Source of the DNA: Kitasatospora sp. GAS204B
GTDB taxonomy: Bacteria > Actinomycetota > Actinomycetes > Streptomycetales > Streptomycetaceae
Direction of reading: 5' to 3'
Length of the DNA: 64,000 bases
NCBI RefSeq assembly: GCF_029892155.1
Contig: NZ_JARZAG010000019.1
Location: 62,001-126,000, forward strand
Position numbers and translations under genes: made by a program. Positions 1 to 8,902 of this stretch are shown here, one piece after another; within the stretch, counting starts at the first letter, position 1, and each line of letters opens with the position of its first letter. The notes beneath the pieces were generated by a model that made no database searches, was not told where the DNA came from, and saw nothing but the letters and a program-made list of their open reading frames with translations.

Positions 1-148
1 CCAGCGCCGCGGAGACCAGCTCCGCCGGGTGCTCCCGCCGCAGCCGGGTGGCCAGCGCCAACTCCTCCTCGGGGGCGTACTCGCGCAGTTCGGTCAGCAG
101 CCGCTGTCCCTGGTCGGTCAGCAGCCGCGCAAAGGTCTCGGTCTCCAC
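1..148 (-). CDS. Class I SAM-dependent methyltransferase, THUMP-like family (5' end only)
   Basis: Only the first ~49 codons lie in the window; the gene runs off the left edge. The reading frame begins at a GTG (148-146) and gives an N-terminus rich in Leu, Glu and Arg, with a 'FARLLTDQGQRLL' stretch followed by 'REHPAELVSAAL'. This resembles the start of the actinobacterial THUMP-like methyltransferases that often lie divergently from groES. An in-frame TAG upstream (near 213) limits how far the start could move. Part of the double CIRCE region separates it from groES. The family call rests on remembered N-terminal similarity only, because the SAM-binding motifs are outside the window. Confidence 0.5.
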   Translation of the reverse strand, partial: METETFARLLTDQGQRLLTELREYAPEEELALATRLRREHPAELVSAAL

Positions 149-188
149 CCGCCCATTGTCCAGGTCCGGCGATTCGCCCTGCGCGCCG

Positions 189-215
189 CTGGCACTCTGG
201 TTGACTGAGTGCTAA
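189..215. promoter_or_regulatory. CIRCE operator 1 (HrcA site)
   Basis: Imperfect inverted repeat CTGGCACTC-N9-GAGTGCTAA. It matches the CIRCE consensus TTAGCACTC-N9-GAGTGCTAA with a perfect right half and two changes in the left half. The groES -35 box lies inside its spacer and right arm, so HrcA binding here should block RNA polymerase. Confidence 0.9.
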
Positions 216-229
216 CCGCGTCCTATGGT
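201..229 (+). promoter_or_regulatory. groES-groEL promoter, sigma-70 type
   Basis: TTGACT (201-206) and TATGGT (224-229) are separated by 17 nt, close to the vegetative consensus. The -35 overlaps the first CIRCE element and the predicted start point falls at the left edge of the second. The two operators therefore bracket the promoter. Confidence 0.85.
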
Positions 230-234
230 CGTTC

Positions 235-261
235 CTGGCACTCCCCCCAGGGGAGTGCTAA
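235..261. promoter_or_regulatory. CIRCE operator 2 (HrcA site)
   Basis: A second CTGGCACTC-N9-GAGTGCTAA repeat, with the same half-sites as the first. It begins just after the -10 box and covers the predicted transcription start. The start-to-start spacing of the two elements is 46 bp. Confidence 0.9.
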
Positions 262-357
262 CGCGACAGTATCGGCCTGACCCCCGCGACGGCAGGCCGT
301 CCCTGTCGCTCACCTACCTGTTAGACAACCCCGTAATCTCCGAAGGGGAACTCGGAC

Positions 358-666
358 GTGACCACCGCCAGCAGCAAGGTTGCCATCAAGCCGCTTGAGG
401 ACCGCATCGTGGTCCAGCCGCTCGACGCCGAGACCACCACGGCCTCCGGCCTGGTTATCCCGGACACCGCCAAGGAGAAGCCCCAGGAGGGCGTTGTCCT
501 GGCCGTCGGCCCGGGCCGCTTCGAGGAGGGCAACCGTCTTCCGCTCGACGTCACCGTCGGCGACGTCGTCCTGTACTCGAAGTACGGCGGCACCGAGGTG
601 AAGTACAACGGCGAGGAGTACCTCGTCCTCTCGGCTCGCGACGTTCTCGCCATCATCGAGAAGTAA
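358..666 (+). CDS. groES: Co-chaperonin GroES
   Basis: GroES forms the seven-membered lid of the GroEL folding chamber in the cytoplasm. The 102-residue product has the usual length. It carries the N-terminal 'IKPLEDRIVV' strand, the mobile-loop region near residues 17-34 with 'TASGLVIPDTAKEKPQEG', and the C-terminal 'EYLVLSARDVLAIIEK'. The start is GTG at 358, preceded by a purine-rich ribosome site (GAAGGGGAA, 342-350). It is the first gene of a heat-shock operon with groEL 129 nt downstream, under the double CIRCE/HrcA control described upstream. Identification is secure. Confidence 0.97.
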   Translation: MTTASSKVAIKPLEDRIVVQPLDAETTTASGLVIPDTAKEKPQEGVVLAVGPGRFEEGNRLPLDVTVGDVVLYSKYGGTEVKYNGEEYLVLSARDVLAIIEK

Positions 667-673
667 GCAGTCC

Positions 674-693
674 GGCGGACCTCACGGTCCGCC
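674..693 (+). other. Intercistronic hairpin between groES and groEL
   Basis: GGCGGACC-TCAC-GGTCCGCC is a perfect 8-bp stem with a 4-nt loop, eight bases after the groES stop. There is no T-run, so it is more likely a processing or stability element, or a partial attenuator, than a full terminator. Confidence 0.55.
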
Positions 694-795
694 ATCTGGC
701 CCGCCCCGGATCCGTGTCAGTTGTGACAGGGGCCCGGGGCGCGGTTGTTGCTACACCTGACGTCACGTACGCAGATATCCCGAGGAAACGGAATC

Positions 796-2427
<1,632 letters not shown>

Positions 2428-2446
2428 CCCCTGGTAGCGCGCTGAA

Positions 2447-2492
2447 CCGACGGCCCGGCACCCCCGCTCGAGCGGGGGTGCCGGGCCGTCGG
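2447..2492. terminator. groEL terminator, perfect 46-bp palindrome
   Basis: A perfect inverted repeat with no unpaired loop beyond the central GCTCGAGC, directly after groEL and 14 bp before the LysR gene. It lacks a U-tract, as is common in Streptomyces terminators. Confidence 0.8.
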
Positions 2493-2506
2493 TCTACCCT
2501 TGGCGC

Positions 2507-3535
2507 ATGATCGAGGCTCGTCATCTGCGTGTGTTGCGCGCGGTCGCCCGTACCGGGTCGTTCTCCGCCGCTTCGCGGGAGCTGGGGTGCACCCAGCCGG
2601 CGGTCAGCCAGCAGATGAAGGCGCTCGAGAAGTCGGTGGGCCTGCCACTGGTGGCCCGCTCCGGGCGCGGGGTGCAGCTGAGCGAGGCCGGCGAGGTGCT
2701 GCTGAAGCACGCCTCGGGGATCCTGGCAGGCCTCTCGGCGGCCGAGCAGGAGGTGGCCGCGATCGCGGGGCTGCGGGCCGGGCGGGTCCGCCTGGTCTCC
2801 TTCCCCACCGCGAGTTCCACCCTGGTGCCGCCCGCGGTCGCCCGACTGCGCGACGCCCATCCGGGGGTGCGCGTGTCGCTGGTGGAGGCCGAGCCGCCGG
2901 AGTCGCTGGCGATGCTGCGCGGCGGTGAGTGCGACATCGCCCTGGCCTTCCGCTACCCGGGCGAGCACCCGAGCAGCACTCCCGCGCACGGTGTGTCGCG
3001 TTCGGCCCGGGCCGCCGCGGTGCTGGCCGCCGCCGAGACGGCCGCCGCGGGCGACTGGTCCGAACTGGTGGTGCGTCCGCTGCTCGACGACCCGCTGGTC
3101 GGCCTGCTCCCGGTCGGCCACCCGCTGGCCGACCGCACCGCCGAGCAGCCGGTGCGGCTCGCCGAGCTGGCCGAGGAGCAGTGGATCGCGGGCTGCCCGC
3201 AGTGTCGCGGACAACTGGTCGAGCTGTGCGCCGAGGCCGGTTTCGCGCCCCGGATCGACTTCGCCACCGACGACTACCCGGCGGTGGTCGGCCTGGTGGC
3301 GGCCGGCCTGGGGGTCGCGGTGCTGCCGCGCCTGGCGCTGGACGCGGTGCGCCACGACGCGGTGGCGGCGGTGCCGGTGCACGCGGCCGACGGCCGGTCC
3401 GCGCTGCGCGAGGTGGTGGCGCTGACCCTGCCGGACCTGGCCGAGGTGCCGGCGGTGCGGCTCATGCTCGACCGGCTCGCCACGGTGGCGGCCGGTCGTC
3501 GAGGGTCGGGCTCTTCGGAAATGTCCGTTCGCTGA
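2507..3535 (+). CDS. LysR-family transcriptional regulator
   Basis: A 342-residue DNA-binding regulator. The N-terminal winged helix-turn-helix covers about residues 1-60, with the family signature 'GSFSAASRELGCTQPAVSQQ' leading to 'KALEKSVGLPLVAR'. The rest (about 90-330) is the periplasmic-binding-protein-like effector domain. The effector cannot be predicted from the sequence. ATG 2507 starts only 14 bp after the groEL terminator, so its promoter is probably weak, read-through, or within the palindrome. It is transcribed toward whiD, and the two genes converge with 55 bp between them. A regulator in this position is not part of the mycobacterial version of this locus. Confidence 0.9.
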   Translation: MIEARHLRVLRAVARTGSFSAASRELGCTQPAVSQQMKALEKSVGLPLVARSGRGVQLSEAGEVLLKHASGILAGLSAAEQEVAAIAGLRAGRVRLVSFPTASSTLVPPAVARLRDAHPGVRVSLVEAEPPESLAMLRGGECDIALAFRYPGEHPSSTPAHGVSRSARAAAVLAAAETAAAGDWSELVVRPLLDDPLVGLLPVGHPLADRTAEQPVRLAELAEEQWIAGCPQCRGQLVELCAEAGFAPRIDFATDDYPAVVGLVAAGLGVAVLPRLALDAVRHDAVAAVPVHAADGRSALREVVALTLPDLAEVPAVRLMLDRLATVAAGRRGSGSSEMSVR

Positions 3536-3590
3536 CCGACGGACGTCGAGCAAACGTTTCTGCTACCGGTGGGCGGCCCCTACCGGACGG

Positions 3591-3905
3591 TCAGTGCCGG
3601 ACGGTCACCGGCACCTCGGCCAGCCGGTTGCGGGCGCGACCCTGCAACTCCTCGCGCTCGTCCTCGGTCAGGCCGCCCCAGACGCCGTAGGGCTCGCGGA
3701 CCGCCAGCGCGTGGGCCGCGCACTGGGTGCGCACCGGGCAGCGCATGCAGACCTCCTTCGCGCTCTGCTCCCGCGAGCTGCGCGCCGCGCCACGCTCGCC
3801 TTCGGGATGGAAGAAGAGCGAACTGTCCACACCGCGGCAGGCGGCGGAGAGCTGCCAGTCCCACAGGTCCGCGTTCGGACCGGGGAGTCGGGAGAAATCG
3901 GCCAT
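3591..3905 (-). CDS. whiD: WhiB-like Fe-S regulator WhiD
   Basis: This is a small Wbl protein of 104 residues. The four cluster-binding cysteines are C23, C53, C56 and C62 (spacing C-X29-C-X2-C-X5-C), followed by the turn motif GVWGG (residues 74-78) and a basic tail 'GRARNRLAE'. The N-terminus 'MADFSRLPGPNADLWDWQL' matches WhiD of Streptomyces and resembles WhiB3 of mycobacteria. In Streptomyces WhiD is a [4Fe-4S] protein needed for late sporulation, and Wbl proteins act by binding region 4 of the principal sigma factor. The C-terminal tail looks a little shorter than in some Streptomyces orthologues. The start is ATG 3905 with GAAGGGAA upstream. It diverges from bldM across 472 bp. Confidence 0.9.
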   Translation of the reverse strand: MADFSRLPGPNADLWDWQLSAACRGVDSSLFFHPEGERGAARSSREQSAKEVCMRCPVRTQCAAHALAVREPYGVWGGLTEDEREELQGRARNRLAEVPVTVRH

Positions 3906-4377
3906 GGCTCATTCCCTTCGAGTCGTCCGACAGCCGTTCGGCGAGGCTTCGAGGCGCCGGGATGGACACCTGGAAATATGACTTACAGCACGCTTCCCGA
4001 CAAGTCACCCACAGAGTTACCCAACAGTCAATGATCGTACAAAAGCCATGAAAACGGACTAAACGGGCAGGAAGTGGGTCGGATGAGTCGTGGCAATCGG
4101 GTGGCCCGGTGTGTCGGCGCCCCCCGCCCCGCGCTGCCGTCGGGCCGTACTCCGGCGTGCGCGGCGCGCGCCGATCGGGTGTCGGACGCGCGCTACGAGC
4201 ACAAAAGAGCGGTGTCCGCCCCGCGATGCGGCTGATCAGTAATGGGTTGGCCACGTACAGTGGTGGAGATGGCCCTGAAGGCCGTAACTCATTCGAGTGA
4301 CGGTCGTTGGAAGTGCGGAGAGAGTTCGTACCAGCCAGGAGGCTCAACGTGACGCGGATCAGCTGCGGAGGACGGTC
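3906..4377. promoter_or_regulatory. whiD-bldM divergent regulatory region
   Basis: A 472-bp gap with no convincing long gene, noticeably richer in A/T near 3970-4070 and 4200-4310 than its surroundings. It must hold the promoters of both developmental genes. A BldN-like promoter and a short leader ORF in front of bldM are listed separately. No unambiguous whiD promoter could be picked by eye. Confidence 0.7.
4283..4310 (+). promoter_or_regulatory. Candidate sigma-BldN promoter of bldM
   Basis: CGTAAC (4283-4288) and CGTTGG (4305-4310) are 16 nt apart. This resembles the ECF sigma-BldN promoter pattern (CGTAAC, about 16 nt, CGTTGA), and bldM is an established BldN target in Streptomyces. The same stretch contains the inverted repeat GTAACTC-N4-GAGTGAC (4284-4301), which could be read by a repressor such as BldD, although the half-site spacing is larger than the usual BldD box. 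Confidence 0.55.
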
Positions 4378-4381
4378 ATGA
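4349..4381 (+). CDS. Possible 10-residue leader peptide coupled to bldM
   Basis: GTG 4349 is preceded at 6-nt spacing by a strong AGGAGG (4337-4342) and opens a frame of ten codons, MTRISCGGRS. Its TGA stop (4379-4381) overlaps the bldM ATG (4378-4380) in an ATGA arrangement. Translation of the leader would run over the bldM ribosome site (GGAGGAC, 4367-4373). This is a sequence observation only; no function is known. Confidence 0.4.
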   Translation: MTRISCGGRS

Positions 4382-4989
4382 CTTCCGTTCTCGTTTGCGA
4401 CGATTCACCGCTTGCCCGGGAGGCGCTGCGCCGTGCGGTGGCCACCGTGCCGGGTGTCGACCGGGTGACCACGGCGACGAACGGTGAGGAGGTCCTCCGC
4501 CGCTGGGTGGCCGACCGCTCCGATCTCGTCCTGATGGATGTCCGGATGCCCGGACTGGGCGGCGTGGAGACGGTTCGGCGGCTGCTGTCCGCCGACCCGG
4601 GCGCCCGGATCATCATGCTCACCGTCGCCGAGGACCTGGACGGCGTGGCGCTCGCCGTGGCCGCCGGGGCTCGCGGCTACCTGCACAAGGACGCCTCGCG
4701 GGCCGAGCTGCGGGCCACCGTCACCCAGGCGCTGGCCGATCCGACCTGGCGTCTGGCGCCACGCCGGCTGCGCAGCCCCGACATGGGAGCGGCGCCCACG
4801 CTGACGGCCCGTGAGATCCAGGTGCTGGAGGGGATGAGCCACGGCCGGAGCAACGCGGAGATCGGCCGCGAGCTCTTCCTCTCCGAGGACACCGTGAAGA
4901 CGCACGCCAGGCGGCTCTTCAAGAAGCTCGGCGCCTCCGACCGCGCACACGCGGTGGCGCTCGGTTTCCGCTGGGGCCTGGTCCGCTGA
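4378..4989 (+). CDS. bldM: Developmental response regulator BldM
   Basis: A 203-residue orphan NarL/FixJ-type regulator. The receiver domain (1-120) has the acidic pair D8/D9 and the phosphorylation-site aspartate D54 in 'LVLMDVRMPGLGGVET'. The DNA-binding domain (about 140-203) has the LuxR helix-turn-helix 'SNAEIGRELFLSEDTVKTHA'. The sequence is close to full identity with remembered Streptomyces BldM. There BldM controls aerial hyphae and sporulation, alone or as a heterodimer with WhiI. No histidine kinase lies next to it. ATG 4378 was chosen over upstream in-frame starts because of the GGAGGAC ribosome site and the conserved 'MTSVLVCDDSP' beginning. Confidence 0.95.
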   Translation: MTSVLVCDDSPLAREALRRAVATVPGVDRVTTATNGEEVLRRWVADRSDLVLMDVRMPGLGGVETVRRLLSADPGARIIMLTVAEDLDGVALAVAAGARGYLHKDASRAELRATVTQALADPTWRLAPRRLRSPDMGAAPTLTAREIQVLEGMSHGRSNAEIGRELFLSEDTVKTHARRLFKKLGASDRAHAVALGFRWGLVR

Positions 4990-5008
4990 AGCTGCGCCGA
5001 CTTCCGGT

Positions 5009-5043
5009 GCGCCCCTTCCTCCGTTGGACGGAGGAAGGGGCGC
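5009..5043 (+). terminator. bldM terminator
   Basis: A perfect 16-bp stem (5009-5024 with 5028-5043) closed by a 3-nt loop and followed by GGTCGCTTTTCC. It lies 20 bp after the bldM stop. Confidence 0.85.
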
Positions 5044-5214
5044 GGTCGCTTTTCCTCGGGCGCGGCATAGGCCGTGGGGCCGGTCAGGCTGCACCATGGA
5101 GGGGTGGAGCGCGGCGACGGTGGGAACGGGGGTGGGTCGGTGGCGGATAACGTTCCGGTGCACAAGTCCGGACGCGGTGCGAGGTTTTCCGACGCGACCA
5201 GGCACCATGGACCG

Positions 5215-5886
5215 ATGCGCGACGACGAGGCCGCCGAAACCGGCGAGGTAGCACCGGCCGATGCCGTCCCCAGCAACTCCGGGGCCCGCGGCCGGAGGTC
5301 GCCGTCTGCCGCGGGCACCTCGCCGCTGGTCGCCGAGCTGGTGGCGGCGGCGGTTCGGGGCGAGGGCCCGGCCACTGACGCCCTGTTGGCCTACGTCCAC
5401 CCGCTGGTGCTGCGCTACTGCCGGGGCCGGCTGGTCCGGTTGCCCGGAGGCGCCCGGCACCATGTGGACGACGTGGCCCAGGAGGTCTGCGTCGCGGTGC
5501 TCTGCGCGCTGCCGCGCTACCGGGACGAGGGGCGGCCGTTCGAGGCCTTCGTCTACAGCATCGCCGCCCACAAGATCGCCGATCTGCAGCGGGCCGCGAT
5601 GCGCGGGCCCGGCTCGACGGTGATCCCGCCGGACGACCTGCCCGAGGTGCCGGACGAGGCGCTCGGCCCGGAGGAGCGCGCGTTGCTCAGCAGCGACGCC
5701 GCCTGGATGCGCGAGCTGCTGTCGAATCTGCCGGCCCGTCAGCGCGAGCTGGTGCTGCTGCGGATCGCGGCCGGGCTCTCGGCGGAGGAGACCGGGGAGA
5801 TGCTCGGCATGTCGCCGGGGGCGGTGCGGGTCGCCCAGCACCGAGCGCTCAGCCGGCTGCGCGCGCTGGCGGAGGAGTCCGCGTAG
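5215..5886 (+). CDS. shbA: RNA polymerase sigma factor ShbA (SigD family)
   Basis: This ECF-type sigma factor has 223 residues. Region 2 includes 'VDDVAQEVCVAVLCALPRYR', and region 4 runs from 'LPARQRELVLLRIAAGLS' to 'AVRVAQHRALSRLRAL'. In Streptomyces ShbA transcribes hrdB, the gene for the principal sigma factor, and it is the orthologue of mycobacterial SigD. Its position between bldM/whiD and guaB is the conserved one. The frame stays open upstream to 5074. ATG 5215 ('MRDDE...') was preferred because it matches the conserved start, although no strong ribosome site precedes it. Confidence 0.88.
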   Translation: MRDDEAAETGEVAPADAVPSNSGARGRRSPSAAGTSPLVAELVAAAVRGEGPATDALLAYVHPLVLRYCRGRLVRLPGGARHHVDDVAQEVCVAVLCALPRYRDEGRPFEAFVYSIAAHKIADLQRAAMRGPGSTVIPPDDLPEVPDEALGPEERALLSSDAAWMRELLSNLPARQRELVLLRIAAGLSAEETGEMLGMSPGAVRVAQHRALSRLRALAEESA

Positions 5887-6120
5887 CTCGCCCTGTGGCC
5901 TCGCTCACGGTTGTCAAGAGGGCGCGACGTGGCTTCTCCCGATGCCAGTACGATGGGGTATCGGCGCCTGGACAGGTCGCCAAAGATCCGTGCGGGCGAG
6001 TGACGTCACCTCGTAGATTCGTCCAATAGCGGTTTGGTGTCCTTCCACTGCCGGTGCGCGCCCCGACCCTCACAGGGCGCATCCGATCGACCGGCCGGCC
6101 ACGGGAAGGTAGCCCCCACC

Positions 6121-7623
6121 ATGTCTCTTAACGCCGCAGGCGTACCCGAGAAGTTCGCGATGCTCGGACTCACGTACGACGACGTCCTGCTGCTGCCCGG
6201 GGCGTCCCACGTGCTGCCGAACCAGGTGGACACCTCCTCGCGCGTGTCGCGCAACGTCCGGGTGAACATCCCGCTGCTCTCCGCCGCGATGGACAAGGTC
6301 ACCGAGGCCCGGATGGCCATCGCGATGGCCCGTCAGGGCGGGGTCGGCGTGTTGCACCGCAACCTGTCGATCGAGGACCAGGCCAACCAGGTCGACCTGG
6401 TCAAGCGCTCCGAGTCGGGCATGGTCACCGACCCGATCACGGTCGGCCCCGAGACCACGCTGGCCGAGGCTGACGCGCTCTGTGCCAAGTTCCGGATCAG
6501 CGGCGTGCCGATCGCCGACCCGGACGGCAAGCTGCTGGGCATCGTCACCAACCGCGACATGGCCTTCGAGACCGACCGCAGCCGCCAGGTCCGCGAGATC
6601 ATGACCCCGATGCCGCTGATCACCGGCAAGGTCGGGATCTCCGGTGAGGACGCGATCGGCCTGCTGCGCCGGCACAAGATCGAGAAGCTCCCGCTGGTCG
6701 ACGACGAGGGCCGGATCAAGGGCCTGATCACGGTCAAGGACTTCGTCAAGGCCGAGAAGTACCCGAACGCCGCCAAGGACGCCGAGGGACGGCTGCTGGT
6801 CGGCGCCGCCGTCGGTGCCAGCGCCGAGGCCTTCGACCGGGCCCAGGCCCTGGTCGCGGCGGGCGTGGACTTCCTGGTGGTGGACACCTCGCACGGCCAC
6901 AGCCACAACGCGCTGGAGTGGATCGCCAAGATCAAGTCGGCCGTCGCGGTGGACGTGATCGGCGGCAACGTGGCCACCCGGGACGGCGCCCAGGCGCTGA
7001 TCGACGCGGGCGTGGACGGCGTGAAGGTCGGGGTGGGCCCCGGCTCGATCTGCACCACCCGCGTGGTGGCCGGCATCGGCGTCCCGCAGGTGACCGCGAT
7101 CTACGAGGCCGCGGTGGCCTGCCAGGCGGCCGGGGTGCCGGTGATCGGCGACGGCGGTCTGCAGTACTCCGGCGACATCGGCAAGGCGCTGGCCGCCGGT
7201 GCCGACACGGTGATGCTCGGCTCGCTGCTGGCGGGCTGTGAGGAGTCGCCGGGTGAGCTGCTGTTCATCAACGGCAAGCAGTTCAAGTCCTACCGCGGCA
7301 TGGGTTCGCTGGGCGCCATGCAGTCGCGCGGGCAGGGCCGCTCGTACTCCAAGGACCGCTACTTCCAGGCCGAGGTCGCCTCGGACGACAAGCTGGTTCC
7401 CGAGGGCATCGAGGGTCAGGTGCCCTACCGCGGCCCGCTGTCGGCCGTGCTGCACCAGCTGGTCGGTGGCCTGCGGCAGACCATGGGCTACGTGGGCGCG
7501 GCCACCGTCGCGGAGATGGAGAGCAAGGGCCGGTTCGTCCGGATCACCTCGGCGGGGCTCAAGGAGAGCCACCCGCACGACATCCAGATGACGGTCGAGG
7601 CCCCGAACTACACCAGCCGGTAA
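6121..7623 (+). CDS. guaB: Inosine-5'-monophosphate dehydrogenase
   Basis: This 500-residue enzyme oxidises IMP to XMP with NAD, the first committed step to GMP. A TIM barrel is interrupted by two CBS domains (about residues 95-220). The catalytic loop 'GPGSICTTR' carries the active-site cysteine, and the mobile flap has 'GSLGAMQSRGQGRSYSKDRY'. ATG 6121 is preceded by GGGAAGG. It is followed by a terminator and guaB3, and guaA lies 12 kb downstream in the same orientation. The 234-bp upstream gap must hold its promoter, but no clear pair of boxes was found. Confidence 0.97.
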   Translation: MSLNAAGVPEKFAMLGLTYDDVLLLPGASHVLPNQVDTSSRVSRNVRVNIPLLSAAMDKVTEARMAIAMARQGGVGVLHRNLSIEDQANQVDLVKRSESGMVTDPITVGPETTLAEADALCAKFRISGVPIADPDGKLLGIVTNRDMAFETDRSRQVREIMTPMPLITGKVGISGEDAIGLLRRHKIEKLPLVDDEGRIKGLITVKDFVKAEKYPNAAKDAEGRLLVGAAVGASAEAFDRAQALVAAGVDFLVVDTSHGHSHNALEWIAKIKSAVAVDVIGGNVATRDGAQALIDAGVDGVKVGVGPGSICTTRVVAGIGVPQVTAIYEAAVACQAAGVPVIGDGGLQYSGDIGKALAAGADTVMLGSLLAGCEESPGELLFINGKQFKSYRGMGSLGAMQSRGQGRSYSKDRYFQAEVASDDKLVPEGIEGQVPYRGPLSAVLHQLVGGLRQTMGYVGAATVAEMESKGRFVRITSAGLKESHPHDIQMTVEAPNYTSR

Positions 7624-7633
7624 GCAGCGCTCG

Positions 7634-7664
7634 AAGGCCCGCCACCGTCCGCGTGGCGGGCCTT
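7634..7664 (+). terminator. guaB terminator
   Basis: A perfect 12-bp stem (7634-7645 with 7653-7664) with a 7-nt loop, running into TTTGTG. It starts ten bases after the guaB stop. Confidence 0.8.
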
Positions 7665-7735
7665 TGTGCGTCCGGTGCCGGGTGTCCGGGATACTAGGGG
7701 GCGATCGTGAGCAGCAAGCAGCAGAGAGGCTCGAA

Positions 7736-8851
7736 GTGACTGAGATCGAGATCGGGCGGGGCAAGCGCGGCCGGCGGGCGTACTCCTTCGACGACATCGC
7801 CGTCGTCCCCAGCCGCCGTACCCGGGACCCGAAGGAGGTCTCGATCGCCTGGCAGATCGACGCCTACCGCTTCGAGCTGCCGTTCCTGGCGGCCCCGATG
7901 GACAGCGTGGTCTCACCCGCGCAGGCCATCGCGATCGGCCGCCTCGGCGGCCTCGGGGTGCTCAACCTCGAGGGCCTGTGGACCCGCTACGAGGACCCGC
8001 AGCCGCTGCTGGACGAGATCGCCGGGCTCACCGACGAGGCCGCCGCGACCCGCCGCCTCCAGGAGATCTACGCCGCGCCGATCCAGGCCGAGCTGATCGG
8101 CAAGCGGATCCGGGAGGTGCGCGACTCCGGTGTGGTCACCGCGGCCGCGCTCTCCCCGCAGCGCACCGCCGAGTTCTCCAAGGCGGTGGTCGACGCGGGT
8201 GTGGACGTCTTCGTGATCCGCGGCACCACGGTCTCCGCCGAGCACGTCTCGGGCGCGGCCGAGCCGCTCAACCTCAAGCAGTTCATCTACGAGCTGGACG
8301 TCCCGGTGATCGTCGGCGGCTGCGCCACCTACACCGCCGCGCTGCACCTGATGCGCACCGGTGCGGCCGGCGTGCTGGTCGGCTTCGGCGGCGGCGCCGC
8401 CCACACCACCCGCAACGTGCTGGGCATCCAGGTCCCGATGGCCACCGCCGTCGCGGACGTGGCCGCCGCCCGCCGCGACTACATGGACGAGTCCGGCGGC
8501 CGCTACGTGCACGTGATCGCGGACGGCGGTGTCGGCTACAGCGGCGACATCGCCAAGGCGGTCGCCTGCGGCGCGGACGCGGTGATGATCGGTGCCGCGC
8601 TGGCCCGGGCCACCGACGCGCCGGGCCAGGGCTTCCACTGGGGCATGGAGGCGGTGCACGAGGAGCTGCCGCGCGGCAAGCGGGTCGACCTCGGCACGGT
8701 GGGCACGACCGAGGAGATCCTGGCCGGTCCCTCGCACACCCCCGACGGCACGATGAACCTGTTCGGCGCGCTGCGCCGGGCGATGGCCACCACCGGCTAC
8801 TCGGAGCTCAAGGAGTTCCAGCGGGTCGAGGTGACGGTCAGCCACCGCTGA
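7736..8851 (+). CDS. guaB3: GuaB3-family IMP dehydrogenase-related protein
   Basis: A 371-residue TIM-barrel protein of the GuaB3 family (Mycobacterium Rv3410c type), starting 'MTEIEIGRGKRGRRAYSFDD'. It lacks the CBS domains of GuaB. The phosphate-binding loop is present ('IADGGVGYSGDIAKA'). Where IMPDH has 'GPGSICTTR', this protein reads 'GFGGGAAHTTRNV', so the catalytic cysteine is absent. It is therefore unlikely to be a standard IMPDH, and its reaction is unsettled. GTG 7736 was chosen for its GAGAGG ribosome site and family-typical start. It follows guaB as in mycobacteria and converges on a membrane-protein gene. Confidence 0.9.
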   Translation: MTEIEIGRGKRGRRAYSFDDIAVVPSRRTRDPKEVSIAWQIDAYRFELPFLAAPMDSVVSPAQAIAIGRLGGLGVLNLEGLWTRYEDPQPLLDEIAGLTDEAAATRRLQEIYAAPIQAELIGKRIREVRDSGVVTAAALSPQRTAEFSKAVVDAGVDVFVIRGTTVSAEHVSGAAEPLNLKQFIYELDVPVIVGGCATYTAALHLMRTGAAGVLVGFGGGAAHTTRNVLGIQVPMATAVADVAAARRDYMDESGGRYVHVIADGGVGYSGDIAKAVACGADAVMIGAALARATDAPGQGFHWGMEAVHEELPRGKRVDLGTVGTTEEILAGPSHTPDGTMNLFGALRRAMATTGYSELKEFQRVEVTVSHR

Positions 8852-8862
8852 CGGTCCGTCAG

Positions 8863-8897
8863 CGAAGGGGTCGGGGCGAGCAGCCCCGGCCCCTTCG
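8863..8897. terminator. Bidirectional terminator between guaB3 and a convergent gene
   Basis: A 15-bp stem (8863-8877 with 8883-8897) with one G-U pair and a 5-nt loop, lying in the 51-bp space between convergent stop codons. Confidence 0.75.
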
Positions 8898-8902
8898 GGC
8901 GT

